Notes under the pieces: model-generated | Seen by the model: only the letters and a program-made list of their open reading frames with translations | Databases searched by the model: none | What the model was told of the DNA's origin: nothing | Shown: positions 22,401 to 34,279 of the stretch, piece after piece | Numbering within the stretch: position 1 is the first letter of the stretch | How the letters are laid out: each line of letters begins with the position of its first letter | Source: Apiotrichum sp. Y4204 | Taxonomy: Eukaryota > Basidiomycota > Tremellomycetes > Trichosporonales > Trichosporonaceae | DNA: 64,000 nt | Direction of reading: 5' to 3' | Assembly: GCA_025531455.1 (NCBI GenBank) | Contig: JAMYHL010000009.1 | Span: 62,001 to 126,000, forward strand | Position numbers and translations under genes: made by a program

Positions 22401-25400
22401 CTAGGCGTCCACCTCCCAGTCGTCGACCTGCATTGCGATGGCGTGCAGATCAATGAGATATGTGTTGAGCTCGTCCTCGCCCTCTGCGCCGCACTGCAGC
22501 TCCAGCATGGCATTATAGTCTTCAAACGGGAACATGGGCTTGTTGGGCGCAATCCCGCCGAGCATTTTCTGTCGTCAGCGCCAACCAGCTCGATAAATTT
22601 GTACCCACCTTCGGACCCTTCTCATACAAATCCCAAAACTCGGTCGCGCGCATGAGCATTCCCTCGGCGTCGGACTGGATGATGCCCCGCAGCGTCTGCT
22701 GCAGCGAGAGAATGTTGCGGCGGATCTTGCGCACCCCAGGCACGTTTATCTGCTTGATGTCCTGGGCCGCGTTGACAAACAGGTGGTCAATGTGCGTGGC
22801 CAGCCCGCGGAAGAGGTACTGCTTGTCCTCGTTGCGCAAGGTGCGCGACGCAATCGTGTCCATCTCCATGAGCGTCGAGTTGAGGTCGACAATATCGGGA
22901 TCGGGCTCAAATGCCTCGCTCTCGAGTCGCTGGTCGGCCTGGAGTAAGAATGCAAGACGAGCAGGATACTTACCCTTGTCAAAGACGCCCGGAGGTTGCA
23001 CAGCACGCGGCAGCGCACCTCAAGATGCAGCGTGTTGAGCGTCATCTCAATGAGCTGCTCGTACGTGTGGACCAATGCCTCGAAGCTCTCCGACATTGCT
23101 GGTGTCAGAGGCAAGCGAGGCGCCTCTCCTGGTTCAGACACACGGGCCTGGGGGTTGTCGAGCTCCTCCTCATCCGCCAGCTGTTGGAGATCCAACAAGG
23201 CGTTCATAAACCACCGCATGCTGTTGGCAAGATTGGCGAGCGATTCAAACTTGCGCGTCGAGTTGAGCAGCTGCGTGTCACGCGGGTGCTTGCCGTCCAG
23301 CAGTGCGAGCATCATCTTGATCTCCCGCCGTGATGCACGCGCAGCGCTCACATAGTCCTTTGCGGGTACCTTGCGCAGCTTGGCAAGAACAGGCGCGACG
23401 TCCTCACGCTGAGCCCACACAGCAGGCAGTGCGGTTTCGCCGCCACTGGCGAGTGAACCAAGTTCTGGAGTTAGCTTCTGGGTTCGTGCCCACTTTGAAA
23501 AACCCACCCTTGAACCGCGAGTGCAGTTGCTGATAGTACTGCACGACTACGCCGACAACCAGACGGCTGTAGTTTTCCCGGTGGAACGGCGTCTCCTGCA
23601 GCATTATACACAAGCTTTGGATGAGCGCCATGACACGGACACTCGACTTGAGCGGCGGCTTCTCGAGGCCGATGATCGGCCGGTGGTCGAGCTGGAACGC
23701 ATCCGAGCCAGAGACGGCGTGCTGAAATGAAGCGGTAACCTTCTCGTCCAGCTGAGGGAGGAAGACCGACTTGACAAAGTCTTCGAGTCCAGAGCCAAAC
23801 TGCGGCACCTCCTCCTCGAACCCGGGGGGTACGATATGGCTGACGCGGTCGATGAACGCAAGAGTCGGCTCGAAGAGCACAGTGACATTGAACGGATTCG
23901 CAGGTATGAGGGTGCGATACTTGCCCGACGTCGAGTACCGGTCCTCTCCTGATGAGCTTCCGCTGATGACGTTAATACTCTCGCTCGCCTGGAGGTTGAT
24001 CAGGCCCGGCACAGATGCACGCAGTGTTTGCTTGAGCGACTCGTCGAGCTCTTTGATCTCGGAATTGACCACACGGGTGTCAGAGTTGCTAAACTTGAAC
24101 AGTTCCTGAGAGTTAGCAACGCAAAACTTTATTAACTCACTCTCTGCTTGTCGCGGTTCAGACGGCCCTCACGGAGCACCTGGTTGATGCTCGGCAGGGC
24201 ATTCTGCGGCAAGGTCGAGCCTTGAGACTCGTCTCGCAGGTAGCCCTGCAGCAGCGCGCGTACCTCCTGCTGCACAGGGCGCCATACTTCAATCACAGGC
24301 ACATTCAGATTCAAATCAGATTTCGTCATGTCCTTAAAGTCTCGTCGTGACGCGATCCAGCGCGACACTTCGTAAACGGCTCGGTGGCCCTCCATGACGG
24401 CGGCGAGCTTGGAGAAGAGGGTCCAGAACAGATCGCGCAGCACCATGGCGTGTCTGGGTGGTCCGCCACCGTCGAGGGACAACACGACACGCAGAGTGTC
24501 GTTGTCGAACAGCGGCATGCTCTCGAGGTCATGTTTTTCGACAAGAAGCACCTGCTGGGGACGCACAACGGTGAGCGCACTCAACTCTTCCGCTCGCTGG
24601 TCAGCGCGGTCGTCAACCTCTTCCATAGTTCCCTCAATCAGAGTGTGGATCTCTGACGGGACGCGCTGGACGAGAGTGTCCAGCGCCTGACCTAGTCGTC
24701 CAAGCGCGGCCAGCGCTTCCAGCAAGCTCTCCATGTAGGCAAACGAGTCGGTTGCCTCAGAGTCAATCCCCGCGAGGGAATTGATCGAAGTGATCGAGGT
24801 GGTGTTCCGCAGCGCGGCCGAGCTCCGCGCCGGTCGCCGAACAGTGAGCTCGTCGAGTATCGGCTCCTGGTTGGGTTTGATTGCAAGGTGGGAGAGATAC
24901 TGGGAGAAGCGCGAGGACTCGTCGCCCATTGCCGCATCCTTCAGTTCAGGACTCTCAATCACAGGCACTGTTGTCAGCGGGTCTCCACAACAGATACCCA
25001 CATGTGTGTTGCCCCGGGGTGTAGGTGCGCCAGCGCGATTCGTTGTTCATAGTTTTTAGGTAAATGTGGCTGTGAAGCTCCTCGATGAGAATGTCCGCGA
25101 GTGCCGTCTCCTGGGAGAGGAAGTACTGGCGGAGATCGGACATGGCGCCAACCTCGCGCATGTCCTCGCGGTTGATCGCCTTGATGCTCTTGACGAGCAG
25201 GAGGGCGGCTTGGAGGAAGCGCTTTTCAGCAATGTTCTCCTCGAGCTGTTCCGGGACCTGCTTCAACTCGTCGCTGGAGTCAGCCACACTCGTAGCATTA
25301 GACTCACATGACATCCAGAATCTTGAGCATCTCGCGCACCATCCTTTCCCTGTTGCGCACGCTCGCGAGCTCTGCCTTGCCCTTGCCGCTGATGCCCTCG

Positions 25401-26573
25401 CGCGCCTCTTTGAGCGCTTCACGAGAAGACTTGGTCTGCGCCATGGCGCGGTCAAGCGTGGCCATGAACGAGGCGTGGGTGGGGAGACTGGCCGCAAAGG
25501 TCTGGAAGTGGGACTGCACGGCCTTTTGCAGCGATGTCGACAGGGCGCCGTGCACGGCCATGAAGGAGCCGAGATCGGGGTGGGGCGGCATGCCGCGGGT
25601 GGGCTCCTCTGAGAGAAGTGATAGCGCGAGCGAGGAGGGGGAGAACTGTGGTGGTGAGTTTAGCGTCAGCGTCCGCAACTCACGTCGCCCTCGAGCACAA
25701 ACGGCCACTGCTTGTGAATCTTGCGCATAACAGCTTTTACGGTTAGCAACCCGCGAGCCGCGCTTGCTCACCATCAATCTCGGCAAACCTGCCGCCAGTA
25801 GCGCCCGCCCCGCCGACAATCTCATCCCAGCTCTCCTTTGTAGCCTGCGTCTTCCGCCGTGGCGGCCGGCGCGCCCCCTGCTCGGGCTTCTTGGCCGCCA
25901 TGAACGCGTTGACGACATTGCGCGCTGCGTCTCCCGATCCAGCACGTTTCGCTTCGGCCGCAGCGTACGCCGAGTCCTTGCTAAACTGTCGTGCCTGCTC
26001 TCGCTGCTCGCGCGCCTCGTCCCACGGGTCGACGTGCCGCCGCGGCGGCTCCAGCGGAGATGCGAGCGGAGACGCAGGCGGAGAGGGTATCAACGGCGCA
26101 TCCATGTGCATGGGGGAAGCCACCATGTGCATGTCGCCATTTCCCCTCGACGGCCGGCGTGGACCCCCAGACGCGCCATTGCTCCGTGTGCTGAACGCGT
26201 TCGCCGCGCTCGCCTGCAATGGCGGGGCGGAATCCCCCGGAGACCGCCGCTGCGATCGCGCGGGCCGTATCGGCGACCCTGAGGTATTCGATCCGCCAGA
26301 AGTGTTGAGCGATACGGCTAGACTGGGCGGCGCGCCGAGAGAAGTGTCGCCATACCGTGCGCCAGCTGCGCCGACACCGGCGCGGTTCTCGCCGCCAAGG
26401 GATCCCAGCGAGCTCGAGTCGTACGCGCCGCCGCCGAAGCTTGATGTCGGCAGGAGGGAGGGGTATGGGCCGCCGTTGCTCGAGCTTGGGAGTGAAATGT
26501 GTTGCGATGGCGGGGTGTTGTACGGTCTCGGCTTGGAGATGTTGTAGCGCGACGATGGGGCGTTGCGCGACAT
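22401..26573 (-). CDS. SEC8: exocyst complex component SEC8
   Basis: Nine exons (26573-25772, 25733-25684, 25645-25308, 25273-25002, 24967-24141, 24105-23508, 23464-22974, 22938-22609, 22568-22401) encode 1291 aa with introns of 34-44 nt. The first 260 residues are Ser/Pro-rich and disordered, as in many fungal SEC8 proteins. The conserved Sec8 N-domain begins near AVMRKIHKQWPFVLEGDF and includes KQVPEQLEENIAEKRFLQAA, SDLRQYFLSQETALADILIE and ELHSHIYLK. The C-terminal region has THIDHLFVNAAQDIKQINVP, GVRKIRRNILSLQQTL and ATEFWDLYEKGPK. SEC8 is a subunit of the octameric tether that docks secretory vesicles at the plasma membrane. It converges with LysA, only 135 nt between the stops. It diverges from NDUFA8. 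Confidence 0.95.
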
Positions 26574-27255
26574 TGTGAACGGGGCGAACGGGGCAACGTC
26601 GCCGGACCGCGAAAGAGAATGGCGACGGAGGCGGCGATGGCGATGGAGAGGTGAGTAAGGGTGAGTGTGGGTCGAGTGACAAAGATGAGAGAGTATGTGT
26701 GTGTCTTCCCTCCGATGTCGGGGGTTGAGGCGAGTTGACTGTGTCACACGTCGTCTGGAGGGGGGGAGGCAAAGGGAAAGGGAAGGCGGTCGATGCGCGC
26801 AAATGTCCGTGTCAACGATCAACGACAGACAGACAGATCCGCGCGATCCGCGCGCCACCCAACAACGTACACACGGAATGGCATCAGCACCATCAGCACC
26901 ATCAGCACCATCAGCAACACACAGATCCGCGCGCGATGACGTCCACGCAGAAAACACGAGGCAGAACAGCCAGAGTGGGCCCCGGATCATCCCAGATGCC
27001 ACATGCCGAATTTGCCTCTACGGTGAGGTCGGATATTTCGGAGTTAGCCACGTGGTGTTCTACCGGGCCCATGGGCCCAGTTGCTCCCGCCCCCCCGCGT
27101 CTTCAGGCTCTCTCCAACCAGGTGGCAGCCATCGCTCAGCGCCAGGGATGTTGTAATGCAGCCTCGACTTCGGACGGGTTCACCATCAAACAGGCCGTTG
27201 ACACCACCACTCCCCTCCCTCTCGTCACTCTCTCTCCCATCTCCTCCTGCCCGCC
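26574..27255. other. divergent promoter region of SEC8 and NDUFA8
   Basis: 682 nt between two divergently transcribed housekeeping genes. It contains a 9-nt tandem repeat at 26882-26919. No gene seen. Confidence 0.6.
26882..26919. repeat. 9-nt tandem repeat (CACCATCAG)
   Basis: CATCAG followed by three CACCATCAG units and a CAACAC end, in the SEC8/NDUFA8 divergent promoter. Confidence 0.85.
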
Positions 27256-28656
27256 ATGCCTACCCACCGCGAGGCCACCCAGCCCGACAGGCCGTATGTC
27301 GACCCCAACCCCCTCCCCTCGTCCGTCCCCCACGTCGACGAGCTCGGCACCACCTCGGCGCCCCTCAAGTCGGCAGCCTTCTTCATCGGCGACTACTGCC
27401 GCGACGTCAATGGCGAGTGTTCCGTGTCTACCGTGTTGGATTCGTTGGCGGCGATTGGAGAGGTTGGAGAGGTTGTGCGCGCGTGCAGCTGCGGCGGAGC
27501 GGCTGGAGATCTTGCGAGCTTGCGAGTTGCCAGTCGCGAAGTCCGGGTAGTTGCGAGCCCGGGTGGTTGCGATAACCTACCATTGTCAAGGCCGACGGCG
27601 GACGGCGTACCGCGCGGCTTGCCATTGGGAATGGGAAATAGGCGATGATCGGAACGTGCGGCGCGAGCTGTTGTGCTCTGTCGCTGTTCTACAAAGCCGT
27701 CATTTCATGTGGGCAGTGAATCAGTCGCTCTGCCACCCGTTTCAGTCTCGGCGCACTCTTCACCTCTGCGCCAAAAACACACCCTCAGTCCATCTCGTTT
27801 GAACACTGCTGACCCCGCAGAGGACTTTATGCTCTGCAAGAACGAGGACCGCGATCCCGCCCACTGCCTCAAGGAGGGACGGAAAGTGACCCGCTGCACC
27901 CAGGAGATTATTGGGAAGATCCGGGAGTCGTGTCTGGTCGAGTTTGACGCGCACTGGAAGTGCCTCGAGATGAACAACCAGGTGGGTGTTGGTCTGTGTT
28001 TTGAGTGGCAGTGTTCAGTGGGCGAGGGCTGTGACGCGGTGTGCGATGTGCCAAGCTCGCGGTGGGCGCGCAGATAGTGCCTCGCAGTGTGATTGACCCG
28101 TTGTGCTTGACATGTCGCCGAGTTTGCGCAACGGGCCAGGCGTTGAACGGTAACAGCATGGGGCGAGCTGAATCACCTCCAAGTGTCCAACCGTTGTGTT
28201 TAGCACGCGTGTTATGGACATGGTGTTTTATGTTCACAGCGTCGGTCCGAGCGTCCAACATTACCTTCTACGAGATGCGCGCTGGCAGCAGTTTCGCGAC
28301 TGCTTTGCTTTCTGTCGGCCGCAGCCGCCCCTATCCCAAATTCCATTCCCCTCTCCTTTCCACGTCTATGATGAGAAATACCTCAGTTATCCCTGTCTTA
28401 ATCTCCATGTCGACAGTCTTCGCGGGTGGTACCGCATTCTCTGACCGTGATTCCCAATCCCTCTTTCCCACCCTCCTCTCCTTTGTTTGTCCTTGCTAAC
28501 AACCAGTACTTCCAGGCGTGCCGCAAGCCCGAGAAGGCGCTCAACTCGTGCGTGTTCACCAAGCTCAACCTCAAGAAGAACATTCCCGGTTCTCCAGAGG
28601 GCCAGCCCCAGATCTGGGAGAAGAAGTCGCCCATCATCACCACCGTCCAGAAGTAA
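27256..28656 (+). CDS. NDUFA8: mitochondrial complex I subunit NDUFA8 (19-21 kDa type)
   Basis: Three exons (27256-27412, 27821-27981, 28507-28656) encode 155 aa. The protein has the family core TSAPLKSAAFFIGDYC, NEDFMLCKNEDRDPAHCLKE, GRKVTRC, ESCLVEFDAHWKCLEMNNQ and CRKPEKALNSCVFTKLNLKK. Several Cys pairs have CX9C spacing, as expected for an intermembrane-space subunit oxidised by the MIA40 route. It is an accessory subunit of NADH:ubiquinone oxidoreductase. Intron 1 (27413-27820, 408 nt) only keeps frame and the conserved YCRDVNEDFM reading if its donor is GC (GCGAGT), so it is a GC-AG intron. Intron 2 (27982-28506) is 525 nt. Both are about ten times longer than other introns here. Confidence 0.93.
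28364..28449 (+). ncRNA. candidate box C/D snoRNA in NDUFA8 intron 2
   Basis: A perfect C box ATGATGA (28368-28374) and a D box CTGA (28441-28444) are 66 nt apart. They are flanked by CACG and CGTG, which could form a short closing stem. Host position in a long intron of a highly expressed gene fits. The internal C'/D' boxes are weak and I could not match a guide to rRNA, so this is a guess worth testing. Confidence 0.25.
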
Positions 28657-29007
28657 AACCTATAGTCGCATAGAGAACAATCGACAGGCGAGGACGATGG
28701 TGGTGGACGAAAGGCGGACCCGGCGGCCGCTGCGACGCTGCGACGTGGCGACGCTGCGCACCCGGGGCTCCTGCCAGGCCGCGCGCGGCCGGCTGCGGAG
28801 TGATCCGTAGTCTATGCATTGCAGAAAGAACACGGCATAGTGGGCAGTGGGATGGGGAGCTGTGGTGAGCAACTGACGGAGCACTTTCCTGTTAGCTGGG
28901 ACGCTATACGACTGACTATCGCGCCCGCTAGGAATGTGCAACAGCATGTGTGCAGAATTATACAGGCATCTATTCTAACAGTGCAAGAAGTACTCTATCC
29001 CTCCCCC
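28657..29007. other. convergent 3' flanks of NDUFA8 and the ArAE transporter
   Basis: 351 nt between two stops. Only 3' untranslated sequence is expected; nothing else seen. Confidence 0.6.
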
Positions 29008-32000
29008 CTACGCCATATGGTCATTGAGCGTCAACTCATCCACCCGGAAGTTTCCAATATGGAAGTTTTCTCCCAGGAGCGTCTTGCACGCGACGACAAT
29101 GGCATCGAGACGCGCCATGAGCGCATAAACGGTCGTCACGCCGAGCGCGTACCGCATATAGTCGTCGCTCTCGAGCACCTCGACCGTCACGTGGTCGGGC
29201 AGGTCGTCGTTGTGGTGCGGGTCAAGCGGGAGGTCGAGGCCCTTGTATTTGTTCATGTGCTGCACAAGAGTTAGCAATCTAATTGTTTATTTCTGTACTC
29301 ACATATTTGGCGACGAGGGGGCCGGGGGTTATCTGCGGAAGCGGGGCGGCCGACTTGAGCGCTGCCGAGGTCATGGAGATGACGGCGAGCACGTCGCCGA
29401 GAAACAGCGGGTCGGCCATGCGCGTGCGCGCGAGCAGCGCGCGCCGCCACCTGATATCCATCTGCGGGAGGAGGTGGTTGAGCTGCGCGAGCAGCGACAT
29501 TGTCTCGACGAGCGTGTTGAGCAGTCCCTGTGGAAAGAAGTGTGAGTTGAAAACGTGTAACAGCTGCTTATATACTCACTTGGTACCGCTCCTCGGGCCA
29601 GCGGCCGCGCACAGAGACCTCGTTGACGGCGTTTACGTGTCGGACGGACATTTTCGAGAGTTTGGTGCGCGCCTTGAGCAGCTCCTTGCGCGTGCGGCGG
29701 TACTGCCCGTCGTCGGTGTGGTAGTGCGGATCGTTGGCGGTGGACAGGAGGTCGCACAGGATGCGCCCGACCGACATGATGCTGCGCGCGTACGACTGGC
29801 GGATAGCCTTTTTGGCCGAGAATGACGGGGGTACTGGAGGTGTTAGATGAACAAACAAAAGGGGAGGACGTACCGACAGACCACACCCATGCGGCCGAGA
29901 TACCGATAACGACGCAAACGTAGCGGCGCCAGGCGACGTCCCAGCCCCAGGTCGTGGTGCCTGCCCTGACGATATTCCCGTTCTGCCACGAGTACCCGAC
30001 GACGAGCATGATGGACGTGGTGAAGACGACGGTGGTGAGCACGCCGGCGGGGTAGTAGAGTCGTGCAAACATGGCAAACGGAAAGACCACGGCGGTGACT
30101 ACTCCAAGCCCAAACGGGTTGCCTGTTCCCCCGCCCGCGCCGACGTACCACACCGCCATTCCGACCAGGATGCCCCAGAACGTCGCGACCATGCGGTGCA
30201 TCCACGAGCTGAGCGTGTCGCCGGAGAATACCGCGAGCGTCATCTGTGCCATGACGGTGCACCACATGCCACGGTTGTTGTAGTAAAAGCTTGCGGAGCT
30301 GGACAGGAACGCAGGCAGGGTGGTGAGCGCGGAGAGCATGCCGGCCTTGAGCGCAAACATTGCAGAGCGGGACCCGAGCAGATCCGGGATCTTTGACAGC
30401 TTGGAGAGAAGCACCATGAACGGCGAGTTGAACGGGCGGTAATCGGGATCTCGGCGGCGCGCCTCTCCCAGGAGACCGGTCGTCTCCCCGTCGCTGTGGT
30501 AGTACTCGTCCTCATCTTCGTCATGCGGCACGTCCTGCTGCGTCTCGCCCTCGGTCCCGTCCTCGGTGTGGTGCTTGACACTCTCTTGAAACTGGCCAAA
30601 CAGCGCAATCCACGAGTACGGAAACCACAGCCGGCGTTTCTGGCGCTTATTGTCCAGCTCGATAATCTTTGCGAGCAGCTTGATGACCGCATCGCTAAAC
30701 TCGATGAGGTGGTACTGCGCCACAAAGCAGTAGTACAGCCCCGCGTGTTGGATCGTGCTAATGTCCGTCGCGGGCTGCGACGGGTCAAACAGGTGCCGGT
30801 ACGGCTCAGTGACTTCTGTGCGGTGTTCCTTGAACTCTTCGAGCATGACGCTGAGCACGCCGTGCGTCTTTTGCATGGTGCGCAGGAAATCATGCCGCTT
30901 CTTATCCCCCGTCCTTGTCCATGTGATCGCGTCACCAAGCGCCCTGCGGAGCGATTTCACCAGCGGCCGCGCGCCACAACTCAGAAGCTCAAGCTGCACA
31001 ACCAACCTCTCCAGATCCCGCTCGTCGCCGCGCTCGAGGTCCATGTATCGCTGCGACTCGTACACCCCGACCGGCTGTTGCTGTTTCCTGAGATGCTCCA
31101 GGAGGCTGATGCTCGAGTTTTTCGACACGAGCGGGAAGCCCTTGGGTGTCTCGAGCCGGATCGAGCTCTTGGACGCCCCGCGCGAGTGTCCATGTCCATG
31201 TCCGTGATGGAGTCCGTGGTGGTGGGCGTGCTGGTGTTTCTCCAAGCTGCTCCGCGAGTGCGATCCCCGCTGGAACGCCAGCCGGAGATGGTGCGCCAGC
31301 GACATTTCGTGGTCGTGCTCGTGATGGTCGTCGACATGGCTGGGACGCCGGCTCTCGGACCGCCGGTGGTCGTCGTCCGTCTCGTCGTCCGTTGTCATGT
31401 CGTGGTTCCCAAGATCCCGCGCCGACGCCTGGCGCGACGGCGCGCGGCTCGGCGGCGCACTCTCAACCAAGTCCGCCCTGCTCCCGGATCTGCTGGCCGG
31501 CCGGCTCCCCTGCCGGCTTACCGTGCGCGCAGACTGGACATCCACACGGCTCCCCTGCCTGCTCACTGTCCGTGATGCCTGCCGGCTCATCGTCCGCGAC
31601 GCCTGGATGTCCGCGCGGCTCTGGTTCCGGCTTATCGACTGCGTGACCGTGTCGAGTGCGCTGAATCCTTGAGAGTCGAGGTGCGTGTGCCGCACCTTGT
31701 TGACAATCGCATTGAAAAAGAACGACATGCCAGACGCGCGGACCTGCACCGACGCGAGAATGTCAAACAGCTCCCACATGTCGTGCCCCGACAGCCGGCC
31801 GTAGCTAATGTCCACACCGAGGTAGCGCACCTGGGACTGGAGCGGCTGCATGCCTGCGAGGGACGCGACGAGCGTGGTGCGGATCTCGGCGGAACGGTCG
31901 CCCCACGCTTTGATCTTTGCCTCGCGCTCAGCCGTCGGGTCGTCAAACGTCACGCGGTGCTTGTCCTTGTCCAGCGCGCCGAACGTATCCATCGAAGAGG

Positions 32001-33632
32001 CGTCGGTGAACAGTCGCTCTATCTCGCCCATGCCCGTTTCCAGCGGCTTCAGCACGCCCTGGAACCGCCGCCGGAACTGCGACGTCACCGACACGGGGAA
32101 GATGACGGCCGAGCACGCGAGGCCAATGGCGCTCTGGATCATAATCGGCCGCCAGAGGGAGAACGCGAGCATGTAGTTGGCCTTGCCGTACAGGGGGGTG
32201 ACCGTAAGGGTCTACCGTCAGTGACACTCGTACGGCTTGACCCACCGCATCGATAATAATACAGCTCAGGACGAGGGGGAACGTCGCGGGACTCGGTGCG
32301 GTGCGCATCTTCCACCAGAGGAGGATGCCCGTCCCGACCGAGAGAAAGACACAGCACACAATCGCGGGGTTCTCCTGGAGGAACACGCCCTCGGTGACCT
32401 GCAGTCAGCACGACCCAACACCCAGTGCTTACGAGCCACAACTCGAGGTTGACGCCCTTTGCGTTTGGATGGCGCGCCATTGCCTGGCCCACGAGGTCGG
32501 GGTCGGTCGGCACGCGCGTCGAGTGCGCAATGACCGTCGCGATCGCGCACCATGCCCATGCTATGGACGTGTAAAAGACCGTGTTGAGCACAATCTCGAG
32601 GACCTGCACAAATGGCTGGAAGGGGGGCACCATACACGCCACGATGAGGACGAGGACTGCGAGTCAGCCACTGCTGCCATCTCGCACTTACAGGCAGCGA
32701 TACCCAGCATGGTCCCCGATTCGCGGATCAAGATGAGCAGAAACCCGACCCATGCCTGTTGTTTAGCTCTACCCAGATGAACAACTCACGCTGACAGAGA
32801 TGCGGATCGCGGGCTTGATGTCGTCCCAGGTGAGTTTCGGGGGTATCCACGCGATGCGGGGGTTGGCAAGCACGCGCGCGACGAGCGCGTCGAGGCGTTT
32901 CCCAAGCCAGGTCTTTGCCGGCTCCTCTCGCTTATCTCTATCTCCGTCCCCATCGGCGCCCCCATTCCCCACGCCGCTGGCGTTCCCGTTCCCGTTCCCA
33001 ACGATACCCTCCTCGCTCCCGTGGCTGTGCTTGCTCGTCTGGTCCTCGCTCTCCTTCCGCTCAGAGGGGGGATACTCGTGGCGCTCAAACACGACGTGCG
33101 GGCTGCCCTCGCGCGCCTCGCGCCCCCTGTCCCCCTTTTCTCCTCCCTTTGTATCCAGCGTCGAGAGGGGTATACCCTCCGTACTCTCCGGCTCCTCGTC
33201 GTCATCAAGCGTAAACGTCGCCCCACGCTTCCGTCCCCTCTTCCGCCGCGATGGGACGGGGGTAGCAGCCGCGTGCTCGGGAACGAGTGCCGGCGTCGTG
33301 GTGGTGGTGGTGGCAAGCGGGCTGGGGGGCAGATGTGGATGTGGATGTGACGGCGCGAGTCGGTGGCGCGACGGCGACGCAGAGCGGGCGCGGCGCGGCG
33401 CCGCGATCGGCGAGGTCGGCGAGATGGCAACTATCGGGGATGTGGGGTCGATGCGGATCGCAGGAGGGGCGACGGGGGTGAGCGGGGTGCGTGACCTGCC
33501 CGGCGGGTGGCGCGGCGAGGGCGGTCGCGGAGAGGGAGATGGAGAGGCGGAGGGGGAGGGGGGCGTCGCGCCGGCGCTCCCCTGCGGTGTGCGCGAGCGC
33601 GGCGAGCGCGGCGAACTCGGGCCTGCATCCAT
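29008..33632 (-). CDS. ArAE/BRE4-like membrane transporter (FUSC family)
   Basis: Eight exons (33632-32790, 32755-32692, 32656-32433, 32398-32246, 32211-29874, 29833-29580, 29527-29303, 29259-29008) encode 1450 aa. The first 240 residues are Ser/Pro/Asp-rich and disordered. The first membrane block follows (AWVGFLLILIRESGTMLGIA, FLVLIVACMVPPFQ, NPAIVCCVFLSVGTGILLWW, FPLVLSCIIIDA, GKANYMLAFSLWRP). A long cytosolic segment includes Ser/Arg-rich SRQGSR-type and His-rich HHGLHHGHGHGH stretches. A second membrane block follows (MFALKAGMLSALTTLPAFL, FWGILVGMAVWYVG, GVVTAVVFPFAMFARLYYP, GISAAWVWSV). This two-block layout is that of the fungal aromatic-acid-exporter/ER transporter family with DUF2421, related to yeast BRE4. 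Role is inferred: export or intracellular transport of organic acids. The large exon 5 (2.3 kb) contrasts with 34-52 nt introns elsewhere. Confidence 0.88.
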
Positions 33633-34279
33633 CGCGCAAACCGGCGGAGATTGGGTTTATCGCAGGGGTTATGGTTATCCCTTCGCCTGGTTGATTATCA
33701 ATATCGTGTGCGATGCGCAATGTTTGTCCCGATGGCGATGGCGGTGGCGGCTGGAATGGGTAGTATCCAGAAAAAAACGCTTATCGCCCCCCCTCGAGAG
33801 TTCCAAAGCTTGATGTCTCGGCGGTTGCGGTTGCGATGGAATGAAGGGGGTTTGTTCAAGATGTTTTCTATGATTGAGTAACCAACATGGTTAAACCATG
33901 TGGAGCAGCCGGTGACATCAGCCACAGGTAAGGCACTGATGCCAGTACCCGAACCCCGAGGATTGGGCGGGGCCGACCAACCACACGAGTCCGAATGGGG
34001 TTGCCCGACGGACTGCGGTGCGGCGCGGCCCTGCGGCCCTGCGGCGTGCGTGCGGGGTGTTCGGGGGTTCCGGGTCTCGGCCCGCGGTGGCGTCGCGCAT
34101 ATCAGCAGCATGGCGACTGCGATTCTGTTAGTCATGCCGTACACTTAGCAGTGAAACTCTGGGCACTTTGCAGCGTATTGTCACCTCGACAACATTCATA
34201 TGGATATGGATACTTGATACTTGATGCTAACAGATATCACGGCTTGTACAATCAACGCCCCCAAGATGGAAACACGATG
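33633..34279. other. intergenic region, 650 nt
   Basis: Upstream region of the ArAE transporter and 3' flank of the sucrose-type transporter, both on the minus strand. No gene seen. Confidence 0.6.

Noticed and set aside
30496..31575. 359-aa plus-strand open frame inside the ArAE transporter
   Set aside because: No domain; it is the complement of conserved membrane-protein coding sequence.
32800..33813. 337-aa plus-strand open frame
   Set aside because: Low-complexity Ser/Arg/Gly frame opposite the disordered N-terminus of the ArAE transporter.
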